Position numbers and translations under genes: made by a program. Below the pieces are notes generated by a model. It was not told where the DNA came from and ran no database searches. It saw only the letters and a program-made list of their open reading frames with translations. A DNA stretch of 64,000 nucleotides from Ascarosepion bandense (lineage: Eukaryota; Mollusca; Cephalopoda; Sepiida; Sepiidae): the NCBI GenBank assembly GCA_037127315.1, contig JBBBDQ010001937.1, positions 157,501 to 221,500 of the forward strand, read 5' to 3'. Shown in pieces: positions 55,311-64,000 of the stretch (position 1 is the first letter of the stretch; each line of letters begins with the position of its first letter).

Positions 55311-56189
55311 TTAATGCTTGTCACTTCGATGATCGATGTTGTTAATAATCTCAGATATAAATGTTATATTAATGCAAATGTTATTTGCATTAATCTCATT
55401 AATACTCTCTGACATCAAGCATTTTATTGCAAACAGTGCACGCCTGGAAGACCTTTTCTTCAAGGATTTAAATACCTCGAGTTTTGAACCTGGTGACGCC
55501 ATTTATTTGAAATATTTTGCATCCCATCTTCAAATTTATTTTCTTCTTCTCTGGTCCCAGTTCTATTGCATTTCTGCTAGCCTTTCAAATAAATGATTAC
55601 CTGTTTTTTGTCATTTAGATAATTAAAGCGAACCGTTAAATCATAATTTATTCCCTCTCATCTCAATTTTGCTGCCGGAATTACAGAAACATTTTTAATA
55701 ATTGTGGAATGTTAAGAACAGACGATTTCTTAATTACTACTTATCGATAAACGCTGTTCAGTTCTAATCACTTCCACGGTGGACGATTGTCGAATTAGAG
55801 AAATAAATCGACATTGTGAGTGTGATGCCATGATTGAAAAAAAAAAACACATTTTCTCCTTCCCAGTATATAGCTTCTACTACTTTCTCCTTTTTTTTAT
55901 TCCTTCCTTTCTCTTTTATTCTTTCCTTTTCCTCATCTTCATTCTATTTGGTAAATGGTATTTTTTCATTTACTATTCTTTCCGTTTACAATTCGTCTTC
56001 ATCGACAAATTAATTTTGAGGTAAAACGTAGATAATAGCATGAATAATAGACAAGTATATATAAACACGGAAAGAGTGGATATATAGATACATAAATACA
56101 GAACAAAGCTCACGCACATATATGAACGGAGCGAGATAGAAATATAAATAGATATGAAGACAAAAAGAGAAATTAAGAGATGAATGCAT
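55311..56189. other. Unassigned interval
   Basis: Contains an 86-codon plus-strand frame (55336-55596) and an overlapping 63-codon minus-strand frame, neither with recognisable motifs. A pyrimidine-rich tract lies at 55855-55940 and irregular TAGATA-type sequence at 56040-56210. Confidence 0.35.
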
Positions 56190-56477
56190 ATATATATATA
56201 TATATATAAGAAAAAATCGGAAGTATATTCGTGTAAAACCTTTTGCAAAATAAAGACGGAAGCTGATGATGGTTCGCCTGGAATGGGTTCACACTTCCGA
56301 TTCGCCATGAAATAACGTATCTGCCTTATTTTTTCTTATATTTGCTCTCTATATATTTATATGCATACATGTTTAGAGTTCTCTTAGCGAGTTATCCTAC
56401 CACTGTATGTACTCGATACTCATTTGGATTTCTCTATACCCACACTGCTTGCTAATATATATATATATATATATACA

Positions 56478-56665
56478 AGTATAGGGTACGTATGGATGGA
56501 ATAATATTCCTTGTCCAAAGAAACAACATTCGTAAAAAAAGCTCAATACAAAGAAGACCTAATAATATTTATTTTGAAATTATAACATGGATATGTTATA
56601 ATATCACGACAAAAGTAGCTATTTTGTTTCGACACTTCTTGTGTCTTGTCAAGTGATTACTTGAC
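56478..56665 (-). mobile_element. Penelope-like 3' end, family F (copy 3)
   Basis: The minus strand reads cttgacaagacacaagaagt, gtcgaaacaaaatagctact, then ttataacatatccatgttat and the family F outer block, ending at the TA run at 56475. The inner part matches 1268-1345. Confidence 0.6.
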
Positions 56666-56960
56666 AAGATACAAGATTCATCGAGCTTTATATTCAACCT
56701 CAACAGAATGCAGAAAGCACTGGACGGCTGTTTCGTCCTATATGTGGGACACTTCTGCAGTGCGCATCCACTACCAGGAATCGAAACCCAGACAGATTGG
56801 TTATTTAGCTGATGTCATGCCAACTGTACCACGGGCCCTGGTGACGAAGAGGTAACGAATTAAACTCGATGACGCGCCGCTCGTTCACAAATTCCATGGT
56901 GGAACTCATCCGGACTCCTTTACCCGTAGGATGGTGCCTCCCCGAGCCACGACTTCTCCA
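56655..56960 (-). mobile_element. tRNA-derived SINE, family B (copy 2)
   Basis: The minus strand carries the 5' block (gggaggcaccatcctac), A-box region ccgtggtacagttggcatga, B box gggtttcgattcctgg, and the tail caatgctttctg-type sequence. Copy 1 is at 45488-45770. Confidence 0.8.
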
Positions 56961-56994
56961 ACGAAGCTGCTAAATCCATAGTGAGTTACGTGAT

Positions 56995-57112
56995 GGATGT
57001 GTATTGCCGAAGAGTCCCAAATATAGGACGAAACAGCCGTCCAGTGCTTTCTGCATTCTGTTGAGGTCGAAAGGTTGAATATAATGCTCGATGAATGACT
57101 TAATAATTATTA
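56995..57112 (+). mobile_element. SINE family B 3' fragment (copy 3), inverted to copy 2
   Basis: acgaaacagccgtccagtgc, tttctgcattctgttgaggt and ataatgctcgatgaatgact mirror 56655-56760, giving an inverted repeat of about 110-bp arms around copy 2. A TA run follows at 57133. Confidence 0.78.
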
Positions 57113-57159
57113 AAATCCTTCTACTACTTCACTATATATATATATATGTATATTCTTAA

Positions 57160-57240
57160 AAAGATTTTGGTCATTTTATGAATCTATGGCTAATAGATAT
57201 TTCAGAGCTAAGTAGCCGCTCTTCAGACCCAATACCACAC
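57160..57240 (-). mobile_element. Penelope-like 3' end
   Basis: The minus strand reads ggtctgaagagcggctactt, agctctgaaatat, ending at the TA run at 57150. 57240-58010 is unassigned, containing a 68-codon frame without motifs and an A-rich tract. Confidence 0.4.
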
Positions 57241-58014
57241 AACAGTTAATGTTTAAAATCAATCAGGAAATAGTTACATACGGACACACTGTTATGGGGA
57301 AACACGCCTATTCCTCATATAATGGACTCTCCTGCCTAATTAATAAGAGTTTACAGAAATTTCTTGGGAAGTTCATCAGAGTTCTTTAGACTTCTATTTG
57401 AGTTCAGTAGAACTACTAGGCAGCTGATAATAGTCGGCAGTTATCCGAATATTAAGGAGTCAGCTTTCAGTGAAAGATTACAAAGTTCCTAACATTTTGG
57501 GCATGTCAATTAGCATCCGACATAGTACGATTATAACCTTCAGTGCGAAAATTACTCCGCAACACACTCACGTGCCCATATCGAGAATAGATATTTGTAA
57601 CGGCAATCTACAAAAAAATTTTCTTCGCTCATTTAAAAAACAAAAAAAGAAAAGAAAAATTACAGACAAATTTTAAAAGGAAAAAAGAAAAAAAAAGAGG
57701 ACGAAAAATATGATGAGAAAAGAGGTTAAAGTTAACGTCTTAGATCGACACGTAACGTCTATGGTCGAGATATATCACTAATATACGTTAATGAAAGCCA
57801 AGCGTATTAACCTGAATTTCATTTCGTCTGTTTACTTTGAACAACATGACATTTAGTTTAAAAATAATGGGTTGTATAGAAATAAATGGTAAATTTAACC
57901 TTAAAATTTAAAATATAATATAAATACTAGTAGTATTATTATATAGTAAATGTACTAATAACTTAAAAAATACATATTAGATAAAAATAAGTATAATACC
58001 ACTAAGAATAAATA

Positions 58015-58681
58015 TGGAATGATTTGTTTGAACATTATTTTTGATCGATATTCGTGCTTAAGTAGATATTCTGTTTATAATCAAACAGTATTATATATTT
58101 ATTTCTACCGGTCTGATCTGGTGCGTCTTAGACCTCTCGACGACGAATGACGATCAGTCTAAACTAAGTCAAATTAAGCCTATAATACAATTTTCGATTC
58201 ATCGTATTAACCATAGCTGCTCTGATTTCTATCGTAATGTTAACAAATGTAAACATGTTACGGAAATTAATGAAGATTAACGAAACTGGTTATAAACAAC
58301 CGACAATTTGAAATGATTTGTTTGAACATTATTTTTGATCGATACTCGTATTTAAGTAGATATTCTGTTTTATATTACGGAATTTAACGAAGATTAACGA
58401 AACTGGTTATAAACAACCGACAATTTGAAATGATTTGTTTGAACATTATTTTTGATCGATACTCGTATTTAAGTAGATATTCTGTTTTATATTACGGAAT
58501 TTAACGAAGATTAACGAAACTGGTTATAAACAAGCGACAATTTGAAATGATTTGTTTGAACATTATTTTTGATCGATACTCGTATTTAAGTAGATATTCT
58601 GTTTATAATAAAAATAATGTTCAAATAAATATTTTCAAATTGTCTGTTGTTTGTAACCATCTTCGTTAATTTCCGTAATAA

Positions 58682-58685
<4 letters not shown>
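58015..58685. repeat. Dispersed repeat H, 117-bp array with foldback end
   Basis: Three nearly identical 117-bp units (starting near 58259, 58376 and 58493) contain taacgaaactggttataaac, gaaatgatttgtttgaacat and atactcgtatttaagtagat. A partial unit lies at 58018-58080. 58608-58685 is an inverted partial unit, so the array closes in a hairpin. 58085-58255 has no counterpart. Confidence 0.92.
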
Positions 58686-58716
<31 letters not shown>

Positions 58717-58815
58717 GACTTTGTTTTTTTATTTAAAAGTACTATAGATTACATAGCGACATGGGAATTTCTATGTTTTGAGCTTTTTGCCTCGTCATCA
58801 AGCAATGTTAGCTCA
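58686..58815 (-). mobile_element. TA run plus Penelope-like 3' end
   Basis: TA at 58686-58712. Then the minus strand has cttgatgacgaggcaaaaag, ctcaaaacatagaaattc, with the end at the TA run. 58816-59380 is AT-rich and unassigned. Confidence 0.45.
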
Positions 58816-59379
58816 TTGTTGTGAAAATGATTTTCATTTAAATATAAGAAACAATGCGTTTGTAATTTATGGATGTGTGAAGACAGAAACATTTATGGGT
58901 GTATTCAATTTAACTAATCAGAATTGCAATCCACTTTAAATTTAAAAAAGAATATTTTAGGGGAAGACATGATTTCTTTTTTTCACTCTCAACGCTAGGG
59001 TGTCAGGCAATAAAAATCCCTGTCTAGACTGCATTTTCGTTGATGTGCACATTATTGTTACAAGATTATTGCCTTAATTTTCTCTGTATTCCATCATTTT
59101 CTAAAAGAAAGAAAGAAGACTTTTTCATTTTTGATCTGACTTAAAGGGACATTTGAGTGTAATTATACTATTTTTTATTTTCATTCAAAATGCGTCTTAT
59201 TCTAATTTTTCATAAAACTCTTAATTTGTAAAAAATGTATTTATTTTTTTAAAAATGTAAAAAATCCTTTTTATTATTTTTATTAAATATATTATTATTG
59301 TTTTATAATACAATTTTTAACATTTATTTAATGATTATAAATTTAAATACCTATCTAATTATTTTAATATCTGCAGTAT

Positions 59380-59755
59380 TTTACCTTATGCGGACTATGG
59401 TCCTCATCTTTGTTGCCATTTGTATGACGTTTTGGCCGTTGTTCGGTCCGGCCTTCTTCAGTTGCTAAGAATTTCGAACCGAACTTTTTATTACAAACAC
59501 TGAGGTATATCATTCTCATTACTTACGTAAAGCCTCGATTGGAAGTCATTGGTTATCTCCCTCTAATCCTGCAATTTACTTGTTCACCAATGCTGTAGTC
59601 TGGTATTGAACACACAACTCTAAGTCAGGAACTAACCAACGTCTATATACTTAAAAACACATGGTCCAGCACCTGAAAAAGGCTTGAGCGTACAACGGCC
59701 GAAACGTCGTACAGAAGACAACAATGATGGAGATAATAGTCCGAATAATGTAAAT
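59380..59755. mobile_element. Foldback of Penelope-like ends (second locus)
   Basis: 59386-59475 (ttatgcggactatggtcctc, gttgccatttgtatgac, ccggccttcttcag) and 59660-59755 (cagcacctgaaaaaggcttg, gagcgtacaacggccgaaac, agtccgaataatgtaaat) are the two inverted ends also found at 53695-53905, here separated by a unique 185-bp middle. Confidence 0.75.
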
Positions 59756-59803
59756 ATTTTAATATGTATTTAATTATTATTTTTCTATAGTATAAACAAA
59801 TTG

Positions 59804-59805
<2 letters not shown>

Positions 59806-59846
<41 letters not shown>

Positions 59847-59995
59847 TATAGATATATATATATATACGTGAAAAAATCACAAGATCGCCAAGACCTACCG
59901 CGGTTTCGCACAACGGCTCGTCAGGGCAACGGCAGACCAGGGATTAACCAAATAAATAGACACACCGAGCAATTATATATATATATATATATAAG
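59806..59995 (-). mobile_element. TA tracts flanking a Penelope-like 3' end
   Basis: TA runs at 59806-59870 and 59974-59992. Between them the minus strand reads gccctgacgagccgttgtgc, gaaaccgcggtaggtc. It resembles one arm of the hairpin at 8924-9054 in layout. Confidence 0.5.
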
Positions 59996-60049
59996 TTAAT
60001 AGTTTTTCTCATGTAGGATCTTTTTAACCATATTCTAAGGTGAACATTT

Positions 60050-60600
60050 TGCTATGTTTACATATGACATTTATTATTTCCCATAATAGCAGACGAAATA
60101 ATAATATCTTTAACTTGGCGTGTCAAGCACTGATGACTATCTCGTCCATTTACGACCCAACCTTTGCTCTAATCACCAGGGACATCAATTGTTGCACGAC
60201 TTTCGTCTATGAACAGAACTTTCGAGAAATCAAACTTGATGTTATTCTTTGCACATTTCAAACATATATCTTTGTATACTTTTGTCAATCAAGGCTTTTT
60301 CACTGGTATGACTAATGTTTCGATTGTTTTCAGAAAACGATAGCGTGTACTTCTAGACACTGTTGCTTCTCAAATCCTTTTGAAAGTTCTGGACTAATCA
60401 GACCCGTGTGATTTACAGCTTCACGTTTCATTAGTGACAAAGAACGTCGGAAAACAAGCCCCGAGTGACCCTTGTCGGCCTTCTTACGAACGTTCATAGC
60501 TTCATGTTTCATTCATGACAGGGAACGTCGGGAAAGAACCCACTATTGACCCTTGTCTTCTCTTACGTACCTTCATTAGACTTCAAACAAATCCTTTTAC
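60050..60600 (-). pseudogene. Tc1/mariner-superfamily transposase fragment
   Basis: Minus-strand pieces read SRSTRYRFLKTIETLVIPVK, KVYKDICLKCAKNNIKFDFS, KVLFIDESRATIDVPGD, then SKGWVVNG. The VLFIDESR..IDVPGD...GWVVNG block is the first catalytic Asp region of Tc1-like transposases (DE.R...DGPD.W..GW). A frameshift near 60355, a stop after PGD and a tandem duplication of about 80 bp at 60405-60560 make it inactive. The second and third catalytic residues are absent. Confidence 0.7.
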
Positions 60601-60941
60601 AGTTTAAAGATATCTTCTACTTATTTTGGATATTTCTAATGTAGATTTGTCTTTGGAAAGTTCTGATGTTTTAATATTTTTCTCAGAACAGGTCAAGTCA
60701 TATTTGTGACCCATAACTCCACGATTATATTGATACTCGTTAATAATGTAAAGCATCTTTATATCGTGTTAAAATTGTAAGTGGCCACAGTTTATTTACT
60801 GTTGCGCAGAAAAATACAGTTTTTATAAAGATTGCGCATATACGTATTTTCATTATACTATGAAAATTTTCTTAAATTCCAACTTGTAGTTTTTGAACAA
60901 AATGAAAAACAATGTCACCTCGTTAATGATCAGTATATATA
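60601..60941. other. Unassigned interval
   Basis: AT-rich, no recognised feature. Confidence 0.4.
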
Positions 60942-60972
60942 TCTAATCTAAACTTATTTATAAATGGAACTT

Positions 60973-61013
<41 letters not shown>

Positions 61014-61644
61014 CTGTTACCTATAGACTCCGAAACGGCTGAACCGATTTTTTGAAAATGTACACATTTGTACTATAAGCGTCTGCGAGTGTCTTTAGCT
61101 AAGTTTTGTGTCGAGGTACACCCGATAAATATCGAAAATCGATAATCGAAAAAATTGGATGATAGAAGGAGTGGTCCGATTTTAATCAACTTTGATACAC
61201 TCATAGACAAAGACATAAAATAGTGCAGAAAATCGATAATATATATATATATATATATAAAGGCAAGATGTTTCTGTGTGTCTGTTTATCTGCCTGTATG
61301 TCTGTATTTTTTCAGCCCTTTTATTTTGTTTTTGCTTCGGGTTTGGTTCTAAGTAGGTATAATTGTAGTTTTTAATCTCAGCCATGATACCATTTACTCA
61401 GAGGACTTATTTAGCCTTCAAAATTTAGTTTACGACGAAACAAACTTATTTGATATCGATACCAAGAAATCAAAATTTGATTTACATCCATTAATTTTTA
61501 TTTTAGTCTACGGTTTTGCTTTAACTGGAAACAACTATTGCTTTTTAGTTTTTCGTGCCAACGCCCAAAGAGTCTGAGCTCCAGGACCATGGATTAGTTT
61601 TAAAGCTTTCATTACACCCGAGTAACGCCCGGCTATACTGCTAG
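60942..61644 (+). mobile_element. Non-autonomous Helitron (copy 2)
   Basis: TCTAATCTAAACTTATTT after A, and ...ggctatactgCTAG before T. Strong collinear similarity with 31045-31799, including (GT)n, cggctgaaccgattttt, aagcgtctgcgagtg and caggaccatggattagtttt. About 50 bp shorter because of a deletion near 61215. Confidence 0.74.
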
Positions 61645-61645
61645 T

Positions 61646-61977
61646 ATATATATATATAGTAAAAATGTCACAGGCATGACAAGATTTAATAAGTGTAGTT
61701 GCATACTATAAACACACAAATCAATCTCACCGGCTAAGATGAACGTACTTCAAAATTTAATAAAACACAAGAAAATGTTCACAGATATTGTGATAGACTT
61801 ACCGATATCTTCATGAACTGTAGGACATCCGCAACTGAACTTTCTGCAAAAAGCAAAATATTGTTCAACGATTCTGTGTGTCTCAGTCTACTTCCTGCTA
61901 GAGAAAAGTATGTGAATAAAACAAGTAACTCATCAGAGAGTGTGCTACAGGCCTATTTTTTCTAAATAAGTTAATTC
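61646..61977. other. Unassigned interval
   Basis: A short TA run, then unrecognised sequence. Confidence 0.4.
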
Positions 61978-62485
61978 AAGAAGTTCAGTAAAGTATTAAT
62001 AAACAGGAAAATTTCGCTAACAACAAAGAAGAGAGTACTGGATTCCTCTGTGTTGTCAGTTCTTCAATGTGGCAGTGGATGCTGGACAATATCATCAAAG
62101 ATGAAGGAAAACCTTGAAGCAACTGACATGTGGTTCTATGAAAGGATGCTGCGAATATCATGGATCGAGCATGTGAGCAATGATGAGGTTTTGGAAATGA
62201 TGGAAACGAAAAGGAAATTAATACTGAGTATCAGGATGAGACAGCTGTAATTCCTGGGACATGCAATGAGGAAGGAGGGTTTGGCGAACCTGATACTAAC
62301 AGGCCAGATAGAGGGAAAAAGAGACATGGGAAAGCAGCGGATAACATATTTGAAGGACCTAATCAGGTGGATGACGTAACGAGGGTTAGTGGTGTAACAG
62401 GAGAAGGCGTCCTAAGAGCCACCAGGGATAGGGAGACGTGGAGGGCCATGATCGCCTACGTCCTGAAGGAACAGGTCACATAGAA
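61978..62485 (+). pseudogene. RTE-like LINE RT C-terminus (R8)
   Basis: Frame pieces: QCGSGCWTISSKMKENLEAT, DMWFYERMLRISWIEHVSND, EVLEMMETKRKLILSIRMRQ, a stop, then the MRKEG-type block and a C-terminus matching R3 to 62480. At the base level it is close to 4140-4565, so both derive from similar master copies. Confidence 0.8.
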
Positions 62486-62489
62486 GAAG

Positions 62490-62875
62490 AACTGTGGCCG
62501 ACCATACCTATAAATTTGATCCCTTCTCACGAAGTAATTAAACAGTAGGCAACACATATTTTTGTAAATGTACATTTTATTCACCTTTGGAAAGTACAAG
62601 AGCCTATATGGGTATTTGAACTATTAAGTATCTGTCAATTAATATGATACAGAGCTCAATTTCTCAGGGTTGCATCTTAGTAAAATTTCATGATGTAAAT
62701 AAGCGGTACTTGTGTAAATCAGATTAATTTGACATGACACTGGCTAATTTTTTAAAAACAATTTCCCGCAGAGAAATGTTATTTTGCAAGATTTTGAAAA
62801 ACCAAGAATTAACTTTTGTTTACAAATCTGTTGATTGCTCAAAATTGGTCGAAAAAACGAAAAATAATATATATA
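62490..62875. other. Unassigned interval
   Basis: No recognised element. It ends in a short TA run. Confidence 0.4.
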
Positions 62876-62880
62876 TATAT

Positions 62881-63460
62881 TTGTGGTTTCCGGGTGATAA
62901 ACCACACAAAATACTAAATAACAGAAACAGATATGGAGATAGAAAATGTAAGTTATATTGAACAAAATATACAAACTGGAACACGGGTTAGTCAATTCAG
63001 GAATACTATTAGTAGAAATAATTATATACAGTCTTCAGGTGAAATAGTATGTCCGGGTAATGAGTTTATATCCAAACAACTCCAACTAACTCTGCACCAA
63101 CTTACTGACCAACTAAGTAACTGCTTTACACTCTACAACTGCTTTGCAACTACAGTATTTAGTTGACTTCCCACTTAAGGCAAAATGTGCCACAAGGCCT
63201 TTTTAATGTGGGTCCTCTGGGCCATATAACCCGGCCAAATATATCTGTCTATTGTTCCCCAGTCGTGACTCCACCCTTTGGCGGAACCACGACTGGGTTA
63301 GTGCTCTCTGCTCGGAAGCAGAGAGCGCCCTCTACCCGAAGGCAGAGGGCTGACAGTGACAAAGGCAGTTACTGATTTGCAACTACTCGGTATAGGCAGG
63401 ATTATATGTACACTTCAGGCGAGTCCTTTCTCGTATACAAAAAGGGGCGATCCCACAACA
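62881..63460 (-). mobile_element. Element G (second copy), inverted
   Basis: The minus strand starts tgttgtgggatcgccccttt at 63460 and ends ggaaaccacaa at 62881. It contains one copy of the 243-bp segment that is duplicated in 26629-27387, with the triple hairpin at 63258-63350 and the shared atatggcc and ccttgtggcacat words. It is flanked on both sides by TATATATA. Between segment and end it matches 27130-27387. Confidence 0.65.
63258..63350 (-). ncRNA. Triple-hairpin structure, copy 3 (putative)
   Basis: Minus-strand order: gccctct/agagggc (perfect 7 bp), gctctctgct-tccg-agcagagagc (perfect 10 bp), cccagtcgtg/cacgactggg (perfect outer 10 bp). Several substitutions relative to 26709-26801 keep or improve pairing. 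Confidence 0.4.
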
Positions 63461-63784
63461 TATATATATTCGGAAAATATACACCTCTTTTACTCTAAAA
63501 ACGCGATAAAAATGTGGCCCGAACATTTATGCTTCTGGTGTTGTCACTGCTTTCAACCCCCTCAAATCCAAGGTGCAGACGTGGTACCATAGATTCTAGA
63601 AGCCAGCGGGAACGCAAAGCGACTCGTTGGCTAAGCGTCCCTCCGTGTGTGGTATTAACCTGTCTATCGAACCTGGGTGTGGGAATCATACTTCTTCAAA
63701 ACCGATTTCTCGCTGATTTAGTTTTATACCCAGAAGTTAGACAGAGGCAATCCATCACTGTCAGAATTAATTATTCGATTCTAA
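63461..63784. other. Unassigned interval, less AT-rich
   Basis: 63535-63690 is noticeably GC-richer and has open frames on both strands (64 codons minus, 145 codons plus running to the RTE relic). No motif is recognised, and the sequence may be part of an unidentified repeat. Confidence 0.35.
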
Positions 63785-63850
63785 CCAGATACCCTCCACA
63801 ATATGTTCGGTCTATAGTATTCTCAGCATCCTTCTGTAGAACAACATTTA
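63785..63850 (-). pseudogene. RTE-like LINE relic (R9)
   Basis: atgttcggtctatagtattc and tcagcatccttctgtagaac match the minus strand of R5 and R7 (WTEHVS-type region). Only about 65 bp are clear. Confidence 0.55.
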
Positions 63851-64000
63851 TTTATTTAATTTCCCATACATTTAATGTTTCTTTTATTGCTTTTCCCGAG
63901 TTATCAGCACTGACGCTCAAATTATATTTTTTAATTCTTATATTTAAATGAACTTCTATTGAATAGGATAAAAAGCGGGTCATTGTAAAAATGCCAAACA

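Noticed and set aside
55311..55596. Overlapping 86-codon (+) and 63-codon (-) frames
   Set aside because: No motif, no splice context and no repeat relation. Not enough to call a gene.
63495..63951. 145-codon plus frame and 64-codon minus frame in a GC-richer stretch
   Set aside because: The plus frame runs into an RTE relic on the opposite strand, and neither peptide is recognisable. Left as unassigned.

Overview
This window looks like intergenic or deep-intronic DNA from a mollusc, most likely a cephalopod of the octopus type. It is AT-rich, full of (TA)n, (CA)n and GATA microsatellites, and crowded with tRNA-derived SINEs, LINE 3' fragments, Penelope-like retroelement ends, Tc1/mariner relics and small Helitrons. 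I found no host protein-coding gene, rRNA, functional tRNA or CRISPR array that I could defend. Organism and family names rest on recognising motifs by eye; no database was searched.

Layout. 0-14 kb: mixed repeats. These include an inverted pair of one dispersed repeat (1-155 and 1413-1560), a jockey/CR1-like LINE pseudogene (2.2-3.15 kb), three head-to-tail fragments of an RTE-like reverse transcriptase (3.3-4.57 kb), a solo LTR with a 4-bp target duplication (5055-5480), Penelope-like GIY-YIG remnants (5.64-6.2 kb; C-terminal tail at 13.72-13.91 kb), a 234-bp MITE (8323-8556), a near-perfect 60-bp hairpin (8924-9054) and a 25-27 bp minisatellite (10.83-11.5 kb). 14-21.4 kb: a 0.7-kb foldback, then about 6.5 kb of GATA-based satellite interrupted by a fairly fresh, 5'-truncated LINE insertion (18379-19372). 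21.6-28.1 kb: minisatellites, a 0.4-kb duplicated block, a head-to-head SINE pair followed by a 305-bp tandem SINE composite, and a TIR-bearing element with a conserved triple hairpin. 28.57-34.6 kb: a degenerate satellite with a period near 97 bp, invaded by a SINE, a Helitron and a LINE.

34.6-40.2 kb: LINE and Penelope relics, a second SINE inverted pair, a small Helitron and a Tc1-like DNA-binding domain. 40.26-44.13 kb: a TATC array that grades into a homogeneous 32-bp repeat; its open frames (up to 1243 codons) are artefacts of the repeat. 44.1-49.2 kb: A-rich DNA, SINEs, a LINE 3' UTR carrying five tandem 150-bp units, and a mariner-like transposase pseudogene. 49.44-50.73 kb: about 36 copies of a 36-bp minisatellite. 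50.8-64 kb: opposed RTE fragments including fingers/palm and endonuclease pieces, several foldback families, further SINE composites, a Tc1-like transposase relic, a second Helitron and a second copy of the triple-hairpin element.

Nothing here forms a working pathway. Every recognisable coding sequence belongs to a transposable element and is truncated, frameshifted or stopped. The most interesting signals are structural: a triple hairpin kept in three copies, about a dozen Penelope-type 3' ends lying against TA tracts, and inverted SINE pairs that would give long double-stranded RNA if transcribed.
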